This document shows positions 25,034 through 35,484 of a DNA stretch of 64,000 nucleotides, one piece after another. Source of the stretch: Bacteroidetes bacterium HGW-Bacteroidetes-2 (lineage in GTDB: Bacteria > Bacteroidota > Bacteroidia > Flavobacteriales > Flavobacteriaceae); the NCBI GenBank assembly GCA_002842575.1, contig PHDJ01000006.1, positions 27,218 to 91,217 on the forward strand. Direction: 5' to 3'. Below the pieces are notes generated by a model. That model ran no database searches. It was not told the origin of the DNA and saw only the letters and a program-made list of their open reading frames with translations. Made by a program: the position numbers and the translations under genes. Each line of letters opens with the position of its first letter. Position 1 is the stretch's first letter.

Positions 25034-26371
25034 TTAAGCTACTGCTTTTCTGTTTTTTCCTGTTTTCATTAAACCGTCATAATGTCTGTTTAACAAATAG
25101 GCATTAATCTGTTGCATTGTGTCAATGGCAACCCCTACCATAATTAATAAGGATGTGCCTCCATAAAACAATGCCCAGCCTGCTTGTATTCCTAACAACT
25201 TTACAGCAAATGCAGGGAAGATAGCAATGACTGCAAGAAAAATAGAACCTGGGAGTGTTATTTGTGACATAATTTTATCTAAATATTCACCCGTTTCAGA
25301 ACCTGGTTTAATGCCTGGAACAAATCCACCACTGCGTTTTAAATCATCAGCCATTTTATTAGTAGGAACTGTGATTGCAGTATAAAAGTAAGTAAATATG
25401 ATAATCAATAAAGCGAAAACCACATTGTACCATAAGCCAAATATATCACTAAAGGCAACTGTAAAAGACTGAGCCATTTCAGAGGCTGATAGTCCAGCTA
25501 CAGCAGCTGGTATAAACATAATTGCTTGTGCAAAGATAATAGGCATTACTCCAGAAGCGTTTAACTTTAACGGAATATATTGTCTAGATCCAAATGCATT
25601 TTTTTCATAGCCCCCTGTAGCAGTTCTTCTTGCATACTGCACTGGTATTTGGCGTACTGCCAAAACCAATAAGATAGAGAGTAATATAATTACAAACCAA
25701 ATAACTAATTCAATGAGGATAAAAATTAATCCACCATTAGATTCAAACACTCTGGATGCAAACTCTTGCACAAATGCTTGAGGTAATTTTGCAATAATAC
25801 CTACCATAATAAGTATAGATATACCATTTCCTATACCTTTATCTGTAATTTTTTCTCCCAACCACATTGCAAAAACACACCCTGTTGTTAGTATGATTAC
25901 AGAAGATGCCACAAATGTAAAGCTGCTTCCTAGTAAAAAAGCATCGCTTGGAAGGATGTTAAAAAGGTTGTAGATGTATCCTGGACCTTGTACTAAGGTA
26001 ATTGCAATGGTTAACCAACGGGTAATTTGGTTGATTTTTTTTCGACCACTTTCGCCTTCTTTTTGAAGTTTTTGAAGATATGGTACTGCGATACCCATCA
26101 ACTGTACAACAATAGAAGCAGAAATATAAGGCATAATGCCTAACGCAAAAACAGATGCATTTGCAAATGCACCTCCTGTAAAGGCATTAAGAAGTCCTAA
26201 AATACCGCCGTCAGTTTGATTAGCAAGCCCTTGTAATTGAGAAGCATCAATACCTGGTAAAACAACTTGTGCACCAAAACGATAGACTAATAACAAACCA
26301 AGTGTTAAAAGAATTCTATTTCTTAGCTCTTCAATGTTCCAGATATTTTTTAGGGTATCAATAAATTTCAT
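25034..26371 (-). CDS. secY: Preprotein translocase subunit SecY
   Basis: A 445-residue channel-forming subunit of the Sec translocase with about ten membrane segments. Family stretches: [20 protein letters not shown], the plug region [37 protein letters not shown], and the cytoplasmic loop [12 protein letters not shown], with [16 protein letters not shown] later. It exports the signal-peptide proteins that are abundant in this window. It lies between rplO (13 bases upstream) and infA in the spc operon order. Confidence 0.98.
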   Translation of the reverse strand: MKFIDTLKNIWNIEELRNRILLTLGLLLVYRFGAQVVLPGIDASQLQGLANQTDGGILGLLNAFTGGAFANASVFALGIMPYISASIVVQLMGIAVPYLQKLQKEGESGRKKINQITRWLTIAITLVQGPGYIYNLFNILPSDAFLLGSSFTFVASSVIILTTGCVFAMWLGEKITDKGIGNGISILIMVGIIAKLPQAFVQEFASRVFESNGGLIFILIELVIWFVIILLSILLVLAVRQIPVQYARRTATGGYEKNAFGSRQYIPLKLNASGVMPIIFAQAIMFIPAAVAGLSASEMAQSFTVAFSDIFGLWYNVVFALLIIIFTYFYTAITVPTNKMADDLKRSGGFVPGIKPGSETGEYLDKIMSQITLPGSIFLAVIAIFPAFAVKLLGIQAGWALFYGGTSLLIMVGVAIDTMQQINAYLLNRHYDGLMKTGKNRKAVA

Positions 26372-26384
26372 TATCCTAGTTATA

Positions 26385-26834
26385 TTATAGAGTTACCACT
26401 TGTCCACCTGCTGCTTCAATCACGTTTTTTGCAGTAGCAGTAAATTTGTGGGCAGATATATTCACTTTCGCTTTTAATTCTCCTCTACCTAATATCTTTA
26501 CTAATTCATTTTTGGTTGCCAAGCCTAATGAAACAATAGTTTCAAAATCTAGCGTATCCTTTATTTTTTTGTCATCAACTAATCCTTGAATAGTGTCAAG
26601 GTTAATTCCTTGATATTCTTTACGATTGACATTAGTGAACCCAAATTTAGGGACACGTCTTTGAAGTGGCATTTGACCACCTTCAAAACCAATTTTTCTA
26701 GAATATCCAGAACGAGACTTAGCCCCTTTATGACCTCTGGAAGCTGTGCCTCCAGTGCCAGATCCTTGACCACGACCTAATCTTTTGTTACTTTGAACTG
26801 AACCTGCAGCAGGTTTTAAGTTACTTAAATCCAT
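26385..26834 (-). CDS. rplO: Large ribosomal subunit protein uL15
   Basis: A 149-residue uL15, a late-binding 50S assembly protein. The glycine-rich N-terminal extension ([18 protein letters not shown]) reaches into 23S rRNA, and the globular part shows [18 protein letters not shown] and [20 protein letters not shown]. It is placed between rpmD and secY with short spacers, as expected. Confidence 0.98.
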   Translation of the reverse strand: MDLSNLKPAAGSVQSNKRLGRGQGSGTGGTASRGHKGAKSRSGYSRKIGFEGGQMPLQRRVPKFGFTNVNRKEYQGINLDTIQGLVDDKKIKDTLDFETIVSLGLATKNELVKILGRGELKAKVNISAHKFTATAKNVIEAAGGQVVTL

Positions 26835-26846
26835 AGTTTTATTGTC

Positions 26847-27029
26847 TTATTTAGCTTCTTCTACAGAAACTAAGTGTTTTACTTTATTCACCATACCAAG
26901 TATGCTTGGTGTGTCATCGTGTATTACGCTTTGATTTATTCTTTTAAGTCCTAATGACTCTAGAGTTAATTTTTGCGTTTTAGCGCGCTTAATATCGCTT
27001 CTTACTTTTGTTACTTTAATTTTTGCCAT
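26847..27029 (-). CDS. rpmD: Large ribosomal subunit protein uL30
   Basis: A 60-residue uL30. Identified by IKVTKVRSDIKRAKTQKLTL, ESLGLKRINQSVIHDDTPSI and LGMVNKVKHLVSVEE, the compact alpha-beta fold of the family. It lies between rpsE and rplO, 11 and 12 bases from its neighbours. Confidence 0.97.
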   Translation of the reverse strand: MAKIKVTKVRSDIKRAKTQKLTLESLGLKRINQSVIHDDTPSILGMVNKVKHLVSVEEAK

Positions 27030-27040
27030 ATCTCGTTTTA

Positions 27041-27565
27041 TTAACCTTTGAAAACTTTTTCTAACGAAATTCCACGTTGTTTTGCAACAGTATGTGCACT
27101 TCGCATTTGTAATAAAGCATCAAAAGTAGCTTTAACCACGTTATGTGGGTTTGAAGATCCTTGTGATTTTGATAATACATCGTGTACACCAACTGCTTCA
27201 AGTACCGCACGAACAGCACCTCCAGCAATTAATCCAGTTCCAGGAGCAGCAGGAATTAGGTTAACTCTTGCTCCGCCGAATTTACCTTTTTGTTCGTGAG
27301 GCAAAGTTACTTTGTTTAGAGGAATACGAACCAGATTTTTCTTTGCATCTTCAATAGCTTTTGCAATTGCGCTAGCTACATCTTTAGATTTTCCAAGTCC
27401 TTGACCCACAACTCCGTTTTCATCACCCACAACTACAATAGCTGAAAATCCGAAAGCTCTACCACCTTTAGTTACTTTAGTAACACGTTGTACTCCAACT
27501 AAGCGGTCTTTTAATTCAATTCCACTTGGTTTTACCAGTTCTACGTTTTTATAATTTTGATACAT
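27041..27565 (-). CDS. rpsE: Small ribosomal subunit protein uS5
   Basis: A 174-residue uS5, important for decoding accuracy and for the mRNA-unwinding entry site. The N-terminal dsRBD-like part shows [20 protein letters not shown] and [19 protein letters not shown]. The C-terminal part shows [20 protein letters not shown] and [19 protein letters not shown]. It lies between rplR and rpmD. Confidence 0.98.
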   Translation of the reverse strand: MYQNYKNVELVKPSGIELKDRLVGVQRVTKVTKGGRAFGFSAIVVVGDENGVVGQGLGKSKDVASAIAKAIEDAKKNLVRIPLNKVTLPHEQKGKFGGARVNLIPAAPGTGLIAGGAVRAVLEAVGVHDVLSKSQGSSNPHNVVKATFDALLQMRSAHTVAKQRGISLEKVFKG

Positions 27566-27571
27566 AATATT

Positions 27572-27928
27572 TTAGAATTTAAGTCCGCCTTCTCTAGCGC
27601 CTTCAGCTAATGATTTAATTCTTCCGTGGTATAAATACCCACCTCTATCAAAAGAAATTGTATCTACTCCAGCTTTTACTGCTTTTTCGGCAATTGCTTT
27701 TCCAACTAGTTTTGCTGCTTCTACTTTACTAGCTTTTGAAACATCTATGTCTTTATCTCTTGAGGATGCTGCAGTAATAGTCTTACCAGAAACATCATCA
27801 ATTAATTGTGCGTAAATTTCTTTATTGCTTCTAAAGACAGCTAATCTTGGTTTTTGTTCAGAACCGGAAACAATTTTACGGATTCTAAATCTTATTCTAT
27901 CTCTTCTATCGTTTTTAGATAATGCCAT
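27572..27928 (-). CDS. rplR: Large ribosomal subunit protein uL18
   Basis: A 118-residue uL18, which binds 5S rRNA together with uL5. Typical stretches are [35 protein letters not shown] and the C-terminal [20 protein letters not shown] followed by EGGLKF. It lies between rplF and rpsE. Confidence 0.98.
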   Translation of the reverse strand: MALSKNDRRDRIRFRIRKIVSGSEQKPRLAVFRSNKEIYAQLIDDVSGKTITAASSRDKDIDVSKASKVEAAKLVGKAIAEKAVKAGVDTISFDRGGYLYHGRIKSLAEGAREGGLKF

Positions 27929-27938
27929 AACTTTATGC

Positions 27939-28481
27939 TTATGCAGATTTACCTGCTTTTCTTCTTAATAGTTCTCCTACAAATTTAATACCTTTTCCTT
28001 TGTAAGGTTCAGGTTTACGGAAACCACGTATTTTTGCGGCTACTTGTCCAACTAACTGTTTGTCAAATGACGTTAATTTTACAACTGGATTCTTCCCTTT
28101 TTCACTGATGGTTTCTACTACTACTTCTGGAGCAATATCAAGTACAATGTTATGCGAATATCCAAGTGCAAGATCTAATTTTTGTCCTTGGTTGCTAGCT
28201 CTATATCCTACCCCAACTAATTCTAATTCTTTGGTCCACCCTGCGGAAACACCATGAATCATATTGTTAACTAAGGAGCGGTATAGACCGTGTAATGTAC
28301 GGTGTTGTTTAGCGTCTGATGGACGTTCAACATATACATTTTCTTCTTCAACCTTTATGGTTACTTCAGAAAACTCTTGTTTTAATTCTCCCAACTTTCC
28401 TTTAACAGTAATGATGTTATCATCAATATGTACTGTAACGCCACTTGGGATTGCTACTGGATTATTACCTATTCTAGACAT
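27939..28481 (-). CDS. rplF: Large ribosomal subunit protein uL6
   Basis: A 180-residue uL6 near the factor-binding site of the 50S subunit. It has two repeated alpha-beta domains. Visible: [60 protein letters not shown], and the signature [20 protein letters not shown] near the C-terminus. It lies between rpsH and rplR. Confidence 0.98.
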   Translation of the reverse strand: MSRIGNNPVAIPSGVTVHIDDNIITVKGKLGELKQEFSEVTIKVEEENVYVERPSDAKQHRTLHGLYRSLVNNMIHGVSAGWTKELELVGVGYRASNQGQKLDLALGYSHNIVLDIAPEVVVETISEKGKNPVVKLTSFDKQLVGQVAAKIRGFRKPEPYKGKGIKFVGELLRRKAGKSA

Positions 28482-28496
28482 TTCTTTTGTCGTTTA

Positions 28497-28898
28497 TTAG
28501 TATACGTAACACAATAATTCTCCTCCAACATTCTCTGCCTTGGCTTGCTTTCCGGTCATTACTCCGTGTGAAGTAGAGACAATGGCAATTCCTAAACCGT
28601 TTAAGATTCTTGGAAGTTCTGTTGAACTTGCGTATTTACGTAAACCAGGTTTACTAATTCGTTGAATTTTTCTTATTACAGGCTCTTTAGTTACTTTGTC
28701 ATATTTGATGGCGATTTTAATAGTTCCTTGTGGACCATTGTCGTCTTCAAATTTATAACTAAGGATGTACCCTTGATCGAATAAGATTTTAGTTATCTCT
28801 TTCTTTAGATTAGATGCAGGTATTTCAACCACTCTGTGGTTTGCATGAATTGCATTTCTAAGCCTTGTAAGATAATCTGCGATTGGATCTGTTGTCAT
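28497..28898 (-). CDS. rpsH: Small ribosomal subunit protein uS8
   Basis: A 133-residue uS8, a primary binder of the 16S central domain and, in E. coli, a translational repressor of the spc operon. MTTDPIADYLTRLRNAIHAN opens the protein, and the signature STSHGVMTGKQAKAENVGGE closes it, with ELLCYVY at the end. A 120-base spacer separates it from rpsN, longer than the surrounding gaps; no gene or clear structure was found there. Confidence 0.98.
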   Translation of the reverse strand: MTTDPIADYLTRLRNAIHANHRVVEIPASNLKKEITKILFDQGYILSYKFEDDNGPQGTIKIAIKYDKVTKEPVIRKIQRISKPGLRKYASSTELPRILNGLGIAIVSTSHGVMTGKQAKAENVGGELLCYVY

Positions 28899-29018
28899 TT
28901 TATTGAATTTGCGGATGTGGTTTTTCGTCTTACCGAAACCTTCATCCAGTTATTTTAATTTTATGAATTGTTGTAAAGCAACAATTTCACAGTTTTTTGC
29001 AATAAACAAGTATCTTTA

Positions 29019-29288
29019 TTACCAACTTGCTTTTCTAACTCCTGGAATTAAACCTTGGTTTGCCATTTCACGAAACATAACACGTGAAAGTCCAAAAGTT
29101 CGCATATATCCTCTAGGGCGTCCAGTTAATTTACAGCGGTTGTGTAAACGAACAGGTGAAGCATTTTTAGGCAGTTTTTGTAATGCGTCATAATCTCCAG
29201 CTTCTTTTAAAGCTTTTCTTTTTTCAGCATATCTATCTACTGTCTTTTGTCTTTTAACCTCACGGGCTTTCATTGATTCTTTAGCCAT
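29019..29288 (-). CDS. rpsN: Small ribosomal subunit protein uS14 (zinc-free form)
   Basis: An 89-residue uS14. [20 protein letters not shown] and [20 protein letters not shown] with a final SW identify it. The long form with a single Cys lacks the CxxC zinc ribbon of the short form, matching the zinc-free bL36 in this array. It lies between rplE (three bases) and rpsH. Confidence 0.98.
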   Translation of the reverse strand: MAKESMKAREVKRQKTVDRYAEKRKALKEAGDYDALQKLPKNASPVRLHNRCKLTGRPRGYMRTFGLSRVMFREMANQGLIPGVRKASW

Positions 29289-29291
29289 CTC

Positions 29292-29843
29292 TTAATTCTT
29301 TTTAAAAGGTAATCCTAGTTCCGTTAATAATGATTTTGCTTCCTTGTCTGTTTCAGCGTTGGTAACAAATGTGATGTCCATACCTTGGATTTTATTTACT
29401 TTGTCAATATCAATTTCTGGGAAAATGATTTGTTCGGTAACCCCTAGGTTGTAATTTCCTCTCCCATCAAATCCAGATGCTTTAATTCCATTAAAGTCGC
29501 GTACTCGTGGTAGTGCAGAAGTTACTAATCTATCTAAAAACTCATACATTCTTTCTCCACGTAAAGTTACTTTAACGCCTATTGGCATTCCTTTTCGAAG
29601 TTTGAAAGATGCAACGTCTTTTTTAGAAATAGTTGCAATTGCTTTTTGCCCAACAATTCTTGAAATTTCATCTACTGAATAGTCGATCAATTTCTTGTCA
29701 GCAACAGCAGCACCAACTCCTCTTGAGATTACTATTTTTTGCAGTTTTGGAACTTGCATTACATTTTTGTAACCAAATTCTTCCTGAAGAGCAGCGATTA
29801 TACGGCTCTTATATTCTTCTTTAAGTCTTGGTGAATATCCCAT
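29292..29843 (-). CDS. rplE: Large ribosomal subunit protein uL5
   Basis: A 183-residue uL5, which binds 5S rRNA and contacts P-site tRNA. Typical stretches: [60 protein letters not shown] and [20 protein letters not shown]. It is two bases from rplX and three from rpsN, so it is tightly coupled. Confidence 0.98.
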   Translation of the reverse strand: MGYSPRLKEEYKSRIIAALQEEFGYKNVMQVPKLQKIVISRGVGAAVADKKLIDYSVDEISRIVGQKAIATISKKDVASFKLRKGMPIGVKVTLRGERMYEFLDRLVTSALPRVRDFNGIKASGFDGRGNYNLGVTEQIIFPEIDIDKVNKIQGMDITFVTNAETDKEAKSLLTELGLPFKKN

Positions 29844-29845
29844 AA

Positions 29846-30160
29846 CTAAATTACTTCATTAGATTTTTTTGAAAAACGCACTTTTTTGTCGCCTTCCATT
29901 CTATAGCCAACTCTTGTTGCTTTTTTTGATTTAGCATCAATTAAAGACAGGTTGGAAATGTGGATAGGGGCTTCCTTTTTTACAATACCTCCTTGTGGGC
30001 TTTTTGCATTAGGTTTTTGATGTTTAGACACCAAGTTTATTCCTTCCACTATGGCTTTATTTTTGTCAAGAAATATTTTCATCACTTTACCTTCAGATCC
30101 TTTGTGGTCTCCTGCAATAACAGTAACGTTATCTCCTGATTTAATTTTAAGCTTTGTCAT
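29846..30160 (-). CDS. rplX: Large ribosomal subunit protein uL24
   Basis: A 104-residue uL24, an early 50S assembly initiator near the exit tunnel. The KOW motif is [20 protein letters not shown], followed by [20 protein letters not shown] and the basic end [18 protein letters not shown]. It lies between rplN and rplE. Confidence 0.98.
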   Translation of the reverse strand: MTKLKIKSGDNVTVIAGDHKGSEGKVMKIFLDKNKAIVEGINLVSKHQKPNAKSPQGGIVKKEAPIHISNLSLIDAKSKKATRVGYRMEGDKKVRFSKKSNEVI

Positions 30161-30172
30161 CTTATATACGTA

Positions 30173-30541
30173 TTAAAGCACCTCAGGTGCTAGTGATACA
30201 ATTTTCATAAATTGTTTATCACGAAGTTCTCTGGCAACAGGGCCAAAAACACGTGTTCCTCTCATTTCTCCAGCAGGGTTCAATAGAACACAAGCGTTAT
30301 CATCAAATCGGATGTAAGAGCCATCTGGTCTTCTCACCTCTTTAGTGGTACGAACAACAACTGCTGTAGATACTGCACCTTTTTTAATGTTTCCATTAGG
30401 TGTAGCTTCTTTTACAGTTACTACAATCTTGTCTCCTAAGGAAGCGTACCGTTTTTTTGTACCTCCCAAAACACGGATGGTAAGCACTTCTTTTGCTCCC
30501 GTGTTGTCTGCAACTTTAAGTCTTGATTCTTGTTGTAACAT
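30173..30541 (-). CDS. rplN: Large ribosomal subunit protein uL14
   Basis: A 122-residue uL14 at the subunit interface, contacting bL19 and 16S h14. [20 protein letters not shown] opens the protein; [40 protein letters not shown] and IVSLAPEVL complete the family pattern. It lies two bases after rpsQ. Confidence 0.98.
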   Translation of the reverse strand: MLQQESRLKVADNTGAKEVLTIRVLGGTKKRYASLGDKIVVTVKEATPNGNIKKGAVSTAVVVRTTKEVRRPDGSYIRFDDNACVLLNPAGEMRGTRVFGPVARELRDKQFMKIVSLAPEVL

Positions 30542-30543
30542 GA

Positions 30544-30801
30544 TTATTTAGCTCTTTCTAAAATTTCTACTAGTCTCCAACATTTAGATTTACTTAAGGG
30601 TCTTGTTTCCATGATTCTTACAGTATCTCCTTCGTTGCAGTCGTTTTTTTCATCGTGCGCGACATATTTCTTAGTCTTTAACACGAACTTTCCGTACATT
30701 GGGTGTTTTACCTTTTTTACTTCGGCAACTACAATGGATTTTTCCATTTTATTGCTGGTTACTACCCCTACACGTTCTTTTCTTAAATTTCTTTTTTCCA
30801 T
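30544..30801 (-). CDS. rpsQ: Small ribosomal subunit protein uS17
   Basis: An 85-residue uS17 OB-fold protein that binds the 5' domain of 16S r[43 protein letters not shown] and [20 protein letters not shown] are the family stretches. It lies between rpmC and rplN. Confidence 0.98.
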   Translation of the reverse strand: MEKRNLRKERVGVVTSNKMEKSIVVAEVKKVKHPMYGKFVLKTKKYVAHDEKNDCNEGDTVRIMETRPLSKSKCWRLVEILERAK

Positions 30802-30818
30802 CTTTAAGCTTCGTACAG

Positions 30819-31010
30819 TTATTGCACTTCTCTTTTAGTTAGTTCTGTCTCAATTCTAGCAATGGATCTTCTTTGATCTCTTAGTTGAATTGGATTTTCC
30901 AACGGTGAAATGGCATGTGCCATTTTTAAGTCTGAATATGATTTTCTAGACTCAACAAGTTTTTCTTGTAACTTAGCTAAAGTTGCTTCTTTTATTTCTG
31001 CTTGTTTCAT
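30819..31010 (-). CDS. rpmC: Large ribosomal subunit protein uL29
   Basis: A 63-residue two-helix protein beside the exit tunnel, part of the docking site for trigger factor and [23 protein letters not shown], then [20 protein letters not shown] match the family. It lies between rplP and rpsQ, 12 and 17 bases from its neighbours. Confidence 0.97.
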   Translation of the reverse strand: MKQAEIKEATLAKLQEKLVESRKSYSDLKMAHAISPLENPIQLRDQRRSIARIETELTKREVQ

Positions 31011-31022
31011 AATATCGAATAA

Positions 31023-31442
31023 TTAAGCTTGAAAATCTCTAGCGGTTATAAACTTAGTTTTTACTGGCAGTTTTTGTGCTGCAAGGCGCATTGCCTCTTT
31101 TGCTACATCTGCGGGTACTCCTGCTACTTCAAAAAGTATTCGCCCTGGTTTTACAATTGCTACCCAATATTCAACGGCGCCTTTACCTTTACCCATACGT
31201 ACTTCAAGAGGTTTTTTGGTAATAGGCTTGTCTGGAAATATTTTTATCCAAAGTTGCCCTTCTCTTTTCATAAAACGAGTAGCAGCAATACGTGCGGCTT
31301 CAATTTGACGTGCAGTTAGAAAATCTGAATCTAACGATTTTATGCCAAAGGTTCCATTTGAAAGTTGATTTCCTCGTTGGGAAATACCTTTCATACGTCC
31401 TTTTTGTTGTTTACGGAATTTTGTTCTTTTAGGTTGTAACAT
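31023..31442 (-). CDS. rplP: Large ribosomal subunit protein uL16
   Basis: A 139-residue uL16, required for A-site tRNA accommodation. [19 protein letters not shown] opens the protein. [40 protein letters not shown] and [16 protein letters not shown] follow, all normal for the family. It lies between rpsC and rpmC. Confidence 0.98.
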   Translation of the reverse strand: MLQPKRTKFRKQQKGRMKGISQRGNQLSNGTFGIKSLDSDFLTARQIEAARIAATRFMKREGQLWIKIFPDKPITKKPLEVRMGKGKGAVEYWVAIVKPGRILFEVAGVPADVAKEAMRLAAQKLPVKTKFITARDFQA

Positions 31443-31460
31443 TTTTCTTTCTTTAAAAAA

Positions 31461-32192
31461 TTACTTTCTACGACGTGGTTTGTTACCACCTCTTGGCGGT
31501 GCTGCTGGTCTATCTCCTCCTTTTCCTTCTTTCTTGGATAAACCAACAAGTGGGGAAAGTTCTCTTTTACCAAATACTTCACCTTTCATAATCCATACTT
31601 TAACTCCCAATCTACCATAGGTAGTGTGGGATTCTACTAAAGCATAGTCTATGTCTGCTCTAAAAGTTGATAAAGGAATACGACCATCTTTGTAGGATTC
31701 TGAACGTGCCATTTCAGCTCCATTCAAACGTCCTGAAATTTGAACTTTAATTCCTTCTGCATTCATTCGCATAGCAGCAGTAATTGCCATTTTTATAGCG
31801 CGTCTATAAGAAATTCTACTTTCAATTTGACGAGCAATACTTGTTGCTACTAGGAATGCATCGAGTTCAGGTCTTTTAATTTCAAAAATATTGATCTGTA
31901 CTTCTTTACCTGTAATCTTTTTAAGTTCTTCTTTTAACTTGTCTACCTCCTGACCTGCTTTCCCGATAATAATTCCCGGTCTTGCAGTGGTGATAGTAAC
32001 GGTTACAAGTTTAAGAGTTCTTTCAATGATTACTCTAGACACACTTGCTTTTGCTAAACGAGCGTGAACATATTTTCTAATCTTGTCGTCTTCGGCAAGT
32101 TTATCACCGTAGTCATTACCTCCGTACCAGTTAGATTCCCATCCTCTGATTATTCCTAGGCGATTTCCGATTGGATTTGTCTTCTGTCCCAT
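31461..32192 (-). CDS. rpsC: Small ribosomal subunit protein uS3
   Basis: A 243-residue uS3 lining the mRNA entry channel. The N-terminal KH domain has [20 protein letters not shown]. The C-terminal domain has [20 protein letters not shown] and [20 protein letters not shown], then [16 protein letters not shown]. The last about 30 residues are a basic, proline- and glycine-rich tail ([16 protein letters not shown]). Its ATG overlaps the rplV stop codon by one base (TAATG), so translation is coupled. Confidence 0.98.
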   Translation of the reverse strand: MGQKTNPIGNRLGIIRGWESNWYGGNDYGDKLAEDDKIRKYVHARLAKASVSRVIIERTLKLVTVTITTARPGIIIGKAGQEVDKLKEELKKITGKEVQINIFEIKRPELDAFLVATSIARQIESRISYRRAIKMAITAAMRMNAEGIKVQISGRLNGAEMARSESYKDGRIPLSTFRADIDYALVESHTTYGRLGVKVWIMKGEVFGKRELSPLVGLSKKEGKGGDRPAAPPRGGNKPRRRK

Positions 32193-32605
32193 TATGAATT
32201 GCTTTGTGTGTTATCATTAGCTCCTAATACCAGTGTTACGTGGTTTGAGCGTTTTCTAATTCTGTGCGCGCGACCTTGAGGTGCAGTGCGAAGTCTTTTT
32301 AACATAGAGCCTCCATCTACACGAATTTCTTTTACAAAAAGATCTGCATCTTCAATGCTTGAATCCTCATTTTTTGCTTGCCAGTTAGCAATGGCAGACA
32401 ATAAAAGTTTTTCTAGCCTGCGTGAAGATTCTTTTGAACTGAACTTCAAAATACTAAGCGCTTTATTAACTTTTTCACCGCGTACTAAATCTGCCATAAG
32501 GCGCATTTTTCTTGGTGATGTTGGGCAGTTATTCAACTTTGCAAAAGCTATAGTTTTCTTAGCTTCTTTCATTTGCTCTGCTCTTTCTTTTTTACGAACT
32601 CCCAT
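32192..32605 (-). CDS. rplV: Large ribosomal subunit protein uL22
   Basis: A 137-residue uL22 whose long hairpin lines the peptide exit tunnel. [40 protein letters not shown] and the hairpin region [20 protein letters not shown], then [11 protein letters not shown] identify it. No deletion or insertion typical of macrolide resistance is apparent in the hairpin, judging by eye only. It lies between rpsS and rpsC. Confidence 0.98.
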   Translation of the reverse strand: MGVRKKERAEQMKEAKKTIAFAKLNNCPTSPRKMRLMADLVRGEKVNKALSILKFSSKESSRRLEKLLLSAIANWQAKNEDSSIEDADLFVKEIRVDGGSMLKRLRTAPQGRAHRIRKRSNHVTLVLGANDNTQSNS

Positions 32606-32611
32606 AGCTTA

Positions 32612-32890
32612 TTATTTTTTTCCTTTATTTTTTGCACCTGCATGACCTCTGAAAGATCGTGTGGGTGAAAATTCGCCTAGTTTATGTCCTACCATATTTT
32701 CAGTAACATATACAGGAACAAATTGTCGCCCGTTGTGTACTGCTATGGTTTGCCCAACGAAATCTGGAGTAATCATAGATGCTCTTGACCAAGTTTTGAT
32801 TACGCTTTTCTTGTTTGATTCTACGTTTAGTTGAACTTTCTTTTCTAATTTATAGTGAACGTAAGGTCCTTTTTTTAATGAACGTGCCAT
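32612..32890 (-). CDS. rpsS: Small ribosomal subunit protein uS19
   Basis: A 92-residue uS19 in the 30S head, partner of uS13. [40 protein letters not shown] and [20 protein letters not shown] are the standard stretches. It lies six bases downstream of rplB and six bases before rplV. Confidence 0.98.
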   Translation of the reverse strand: MARSLKKGPYVHYKLEKKVQLNVESNKKSVIKTWSRASMITPDFVGQTIAVHNGRQFVPVYVTENMVGHKLGEFSPTRSFRGHAGAKNKGKK

Positions 32891-32896
32891 ATGTTT

Positions 32897-33721
32897 TTAT
32901 TTCTTTCTACGTTCTACAATATATTTATTACTCGCTTTCGTTTTAGAACGGGTTCTGTAACCTTTAGCAGGCAAACCTTTTCTAGAACGTGGATGTCCTC
33001 CTGAGGCGCGACCTTCTCCACCACCCATTGGGTGATCTACAGGATTCATCGCCACTGGCCTTGTGCGTGGTCTTCTACCTAGCCATCTGCTTCTACCTGC
33101 TTTACCAGATACAAGTAATTGATGGTCACTGTTTGAAACAGCTCCGATAGTTGCCATACATGTAACAAGAATTAATCTAGTTTCACCTGAGGGCAATTTT
33201 ACAGTTGCAAATTTCCCGTCTCTTGCCATAAGTTGTGCAAATGCACCGGCACTTCGAGCCATTGTCGCTCCTTGTCCGGGGCGAAGCTCTATACAAGAAA
33301 TAATGGTTCCTAATGGAATTATGGAAAGTGGCATACAGTTTCCTATTTCTGGTGCTACATCTGCTCCAGATAAAAGGTTTTGACCTACTTGTAGTCCATT
33401 TTGTGCTATGATATAACGCTTTTCACCATCTTGGTAATTAAGCAGTGCTATAAAAGCGGTTCTGTTTGGATCGTACTCGATAGATTGAACAGTTGCGGGA
33501 ATACCCTCTTTGTTTCTTTTAAAATCTATGATACGATACTTTTGTTTGTGACCTCCACCTACTTGACGGATGGTCATTTTTCCTTGACTGTTTCTACCTC
33601 CTGATCTTTTTTTCGGAACAAGCAAGCTTTTTTCCGGCTTATCAGTAGTAATGGTGTCAAAACCATTTACTACTCTAAAACGCTGACCTGGGGTGATAGG
33701 TTTTAATTTTCTTACTGACAT
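32897..33721 (-). CDS. rplB: Large ribosomal subunit protein uL2
   Basis: A 274-residue uL2, one of the most conserved 50S proteins, close to the peptidyl transferase centre and needed for subunit joining. [40 protein letters not shown], and the loop [20 protein letters not shown] with its conserved His identify it. It lies between rplW and rpsS. Confidence 0.98.
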   Translation of the reverse strand: MSVRKLKPITPGQRFRVVNGFDTITTDKPEKSLLVPKKRSGGRNSQGKMTIRQVGGGHKQKYRIIDFKRNKEGIPATVQSIEYDPNRTAFIALLNYQDGEKRYIIAQNGLQVGQNLLSGADVAPEIGNCMPLSIIPLGTIISCIELRPGQGATMARSAGAFAQLMARDGKFATVKLPSGETRLILVTCMATIGAVSNSDHQLLVSGKAGRSRWLGRRPRTRPVAMNPVDHPMGGGEGRASGGHPRSRKGLPAKGYRTRSKTKASNKYIVERRKK

Positions 33722-33734
33722 TTTTGTCTAATTT

Positions 33735-34025
33735 CTAGATGTTGTTATAAAAATCTATGGTATCACCTTCCGCTACCTGTACAATTGCTTTTTTATATGC
33801 ACTTGTTTTACCAGTTACGACACCCGTTTTTGTGAAACGAGTTTTTCTGTCGGGGCGGACATTTATTGTGCGAACTTTAGTAACAGAAACTCCAAAAGCA
33901 GCTTCAATGGCTCCTTTTATTTCTATCTTATTCGCCTTACTATCAACCACAAAGCCGTAACGATTTTTGTCTTCAGCGTCTTTAGTAGCCTTTTCTGTAA
34001 TTATAGGTTTTATTAAGATATTCAT
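33735..34025 (-). CDS. rplW: Large ribosomal subunit protein uL23
   Basis: A 96-residue uL23, the main docking site for trigger factor and SRP at the tunnel exit. ILIKPIITEKATKDAEDKNR, YGFVVDSKANKIEIKGAIEA and AFGVSVTKVRTINVRPDRKT are the family stretches. It lies between rplD and rplB. Confidence 0.98.
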   Translation of the reverse strand: MNILIKPIITEKATKDAEDKNRYGFVVDSKANKIEIKGAIEAAFGVSVTKVRTINVRPDRKTRFTKTGVVTGKTSAYKKAIVQVAEGDTIDFYNNI

Positions 34026-34030
34026 GGTTT

Positions 34031-34660
34031 CTATTTACTTAAGTTTGATTCAATTCCTTCCAAAGAACCTTCTAATAGCACTAAGCTATTTGCGTTTAAA
34101 ATTTTGTAAGTACTTAATTCTGAATTTATTAAGACTTCGGTGCCTTTTAAATTGCGCGAGGACAAATATACATTATTATTTAACTCTCCCAACACAAACA
34201 AAGATTTTTTGTTTTCTAAACCTAAAGTCTTTAAAAGACTGGTAAAATTCTTTGTTCTTGGTGTGTCAAATTGAAAATCTTCTAGTACATAAATAGCTTT
34301 GTCGTTTGCTTTCATCGTTAATGCCGATTTTCTTGCTAAACGCTTTAGGCTTTTATTAAGTTTGAAAGAGTAGCTTCTTGGTCTTGGACCAAATACCCTA
34401 CCTCCACCTTTAAACAATGGGTTTTTAATGTTACCAGCACGTGCAGTACCCGTTCCCTTTTGTTTTTTTATTTTTCTTGTACTACCTTTAATTTCTGCTC
34501 TTTCTTTAGATTTGTGCGTTCCTTGTCTTTGGTTAGCCAAGTATTGCTTTACATCTAAGTAAACTGCATGATTGTTAGGTTCTATTTCAAAAACATCTTT
34601 AGAAAGGGTTACCTCTCTACCTGTTTCTTTTCCGTTAATATCTAATACCGCTACCTTCAT
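34031..34660 (-). CDS. rplD: Large ribosomal subunit protein uL4
   Basis: A 209-residue uL4 whose loop reaches the exit-tunnel constriction. [20 protein letters not shown] opens the protein; TRKIKKQKGTGTARAGNIKN, PLFKGGGRVFGPRPRSYSF and NKSLKRLARKSALTMKAND follow. The ATG at 34660 is chosen because it overlaps the rplC stop (TAATG) and gives the normal N-terminus; the frame continues 15 codons upstream but only through rplC sequence. In gammaproteobacteria L4 represses the S10 operon; nothing here shows the same control. Confidence 0.97.
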   Translation of the reverse strand: MKVAVLDINGKETGREVTLSKDVFEIEPNNHAVYLDVKQYLANQRQGTHKSKERAEIKGSTRKIKKQKGTGTARAGNIKNPLFKGGGRVFGPRPRSYSFKLNKSLKRLARKSALTMKANDKAIYVLEDFQFDTPRTKNFTSLLKTLGLENKKSLFVLGELNNNVYLSSRNLKGTEVLINSELSTYKILNANSLVLLEGSLEGIESNLSK

Positions 34661-35271
34661 TATTTCTGAATAATTACATAAGCGTTTTTGTGACCTGGAA
34701 CACATCCTTTAACCACAAGCAAGTTCTTTTCTGGAACTACTTTTAAAACTCTTAAATTTTCAACTTTAACTTTATCACCACCCATTCTACCTGCCATTCG
34801 CATTCCTTTGAATACTCTTGCAGGATACGATGCAGCTCCTATAGAACCTGGTGCTCTTAAACGGTTGTGTTGACCGTGAGTGGCTTGACCTACTCCGGCA
34901 AAACCGTGTCGTTTTACTACCCCTTGAAATCCTTTTCCTTTTGAGATTCCGGAAATATCCACAAATTCTCCTTCGATAAATTGATTTACAGTGATGGTAT
35001 CACCTAATTTAAAATTTTCTTCAAATCCTTGGAATTCTACGACTTTCCGTTTTGCAACGGTTCCTGCTTTTTTTGCATGCCCTTCAGCAGCTTTATTTAC
35101 AGTCTTTTTGTCATCGAAACCAAGTTGAAGAGCCTCATACCCGTCAACCTCTTTGGTTCTGACTTGGGTAACTACACATGGTCCTGCTTCTATAACGGTG
35201 CAAGGAATATTTTTTCCTTTCTCGTCAAAGATGCTGGTCATGCCTACTTTTCTTCCAATTAACCCAGACAT
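34660..35271 (-). CDS. rplC: Large ribosomal subunit protein uL3
   Basis: A 203-residue uL3, an early 50S assembly protein. [20 protein letters not shown] opens it. The extended loop near the peptidyl transferase centre is [20 protein letters not shown] and [20 protein letters not shown], including the Gln-rich segment usually methylated in E. coli L3. It shares one base with rplD. A 213-base spacer with an inverted repeat separates it from rpsJ, which is unusual because the two are normally adjacent. Confidence 0.98.
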   Translation of the reverse strand: MSGLIGRKVGMTSIFDEKGKNIPCTVIEAGPCVVTQVRTKEVDGYEALQLGFDDKKTVNKAAEGHAKKAGTVAKRKVVEFQGFEENFKLGDTITVNQFIEGEFVDISGISKGKGFQGVVKRHGFAGVGQATHGQHNRLRAPGSIGAASYPARVFKGMRMAGRMGGDKVKVENLRVLKVVPEKNLLVVKGCVPGHKNAYVIIQK

Positions 35272-35424
35272 ATTTATTTAATTATTAATTAATACTCGTT
35301 TTTATTCTACTTATTTTAAAAAAAATAGGGTCAAAATACTTTCAACCCTGAATGTATTTTTCCGTTTTTCCTTCGCTCGCAGCTCTGGACATGTAGGATT
35401 GAAGACTATGGTTTTATGATTTCT

Positions 35425-35458
35425 GATATAAGATTTATATTTATTTAAATCTTATATC
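35425..35458. repeat. Perfect inverted repeat in the rpsJ-rplC spacer
   Basis: GATATAAGATTTA (35425-35437) and its exact reverse complement (35446-35458) enclose an eight-base loop. The repeat lies in a 213-base gap between rpsJ and rplC and would form a 13-pair hairpin in the transcript. A second AT-rich stretch with ATCTTCAATC words follows. It belongs to the same style of low-complexity spacer repeats seen near infA and rplQ. Confidence 0.75.
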
Positions 35459-35484
35459 CTTAATCTTCAATCGGAATTTAATTA

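Noticed and set aside
34031..34705. Longer rplD starting at 34705
   Set aside because: The extra 15 residues overlap the end of rplC in another frame. The ATG at 34660 overlaps the rplC stop codon in the usual coupled manner.
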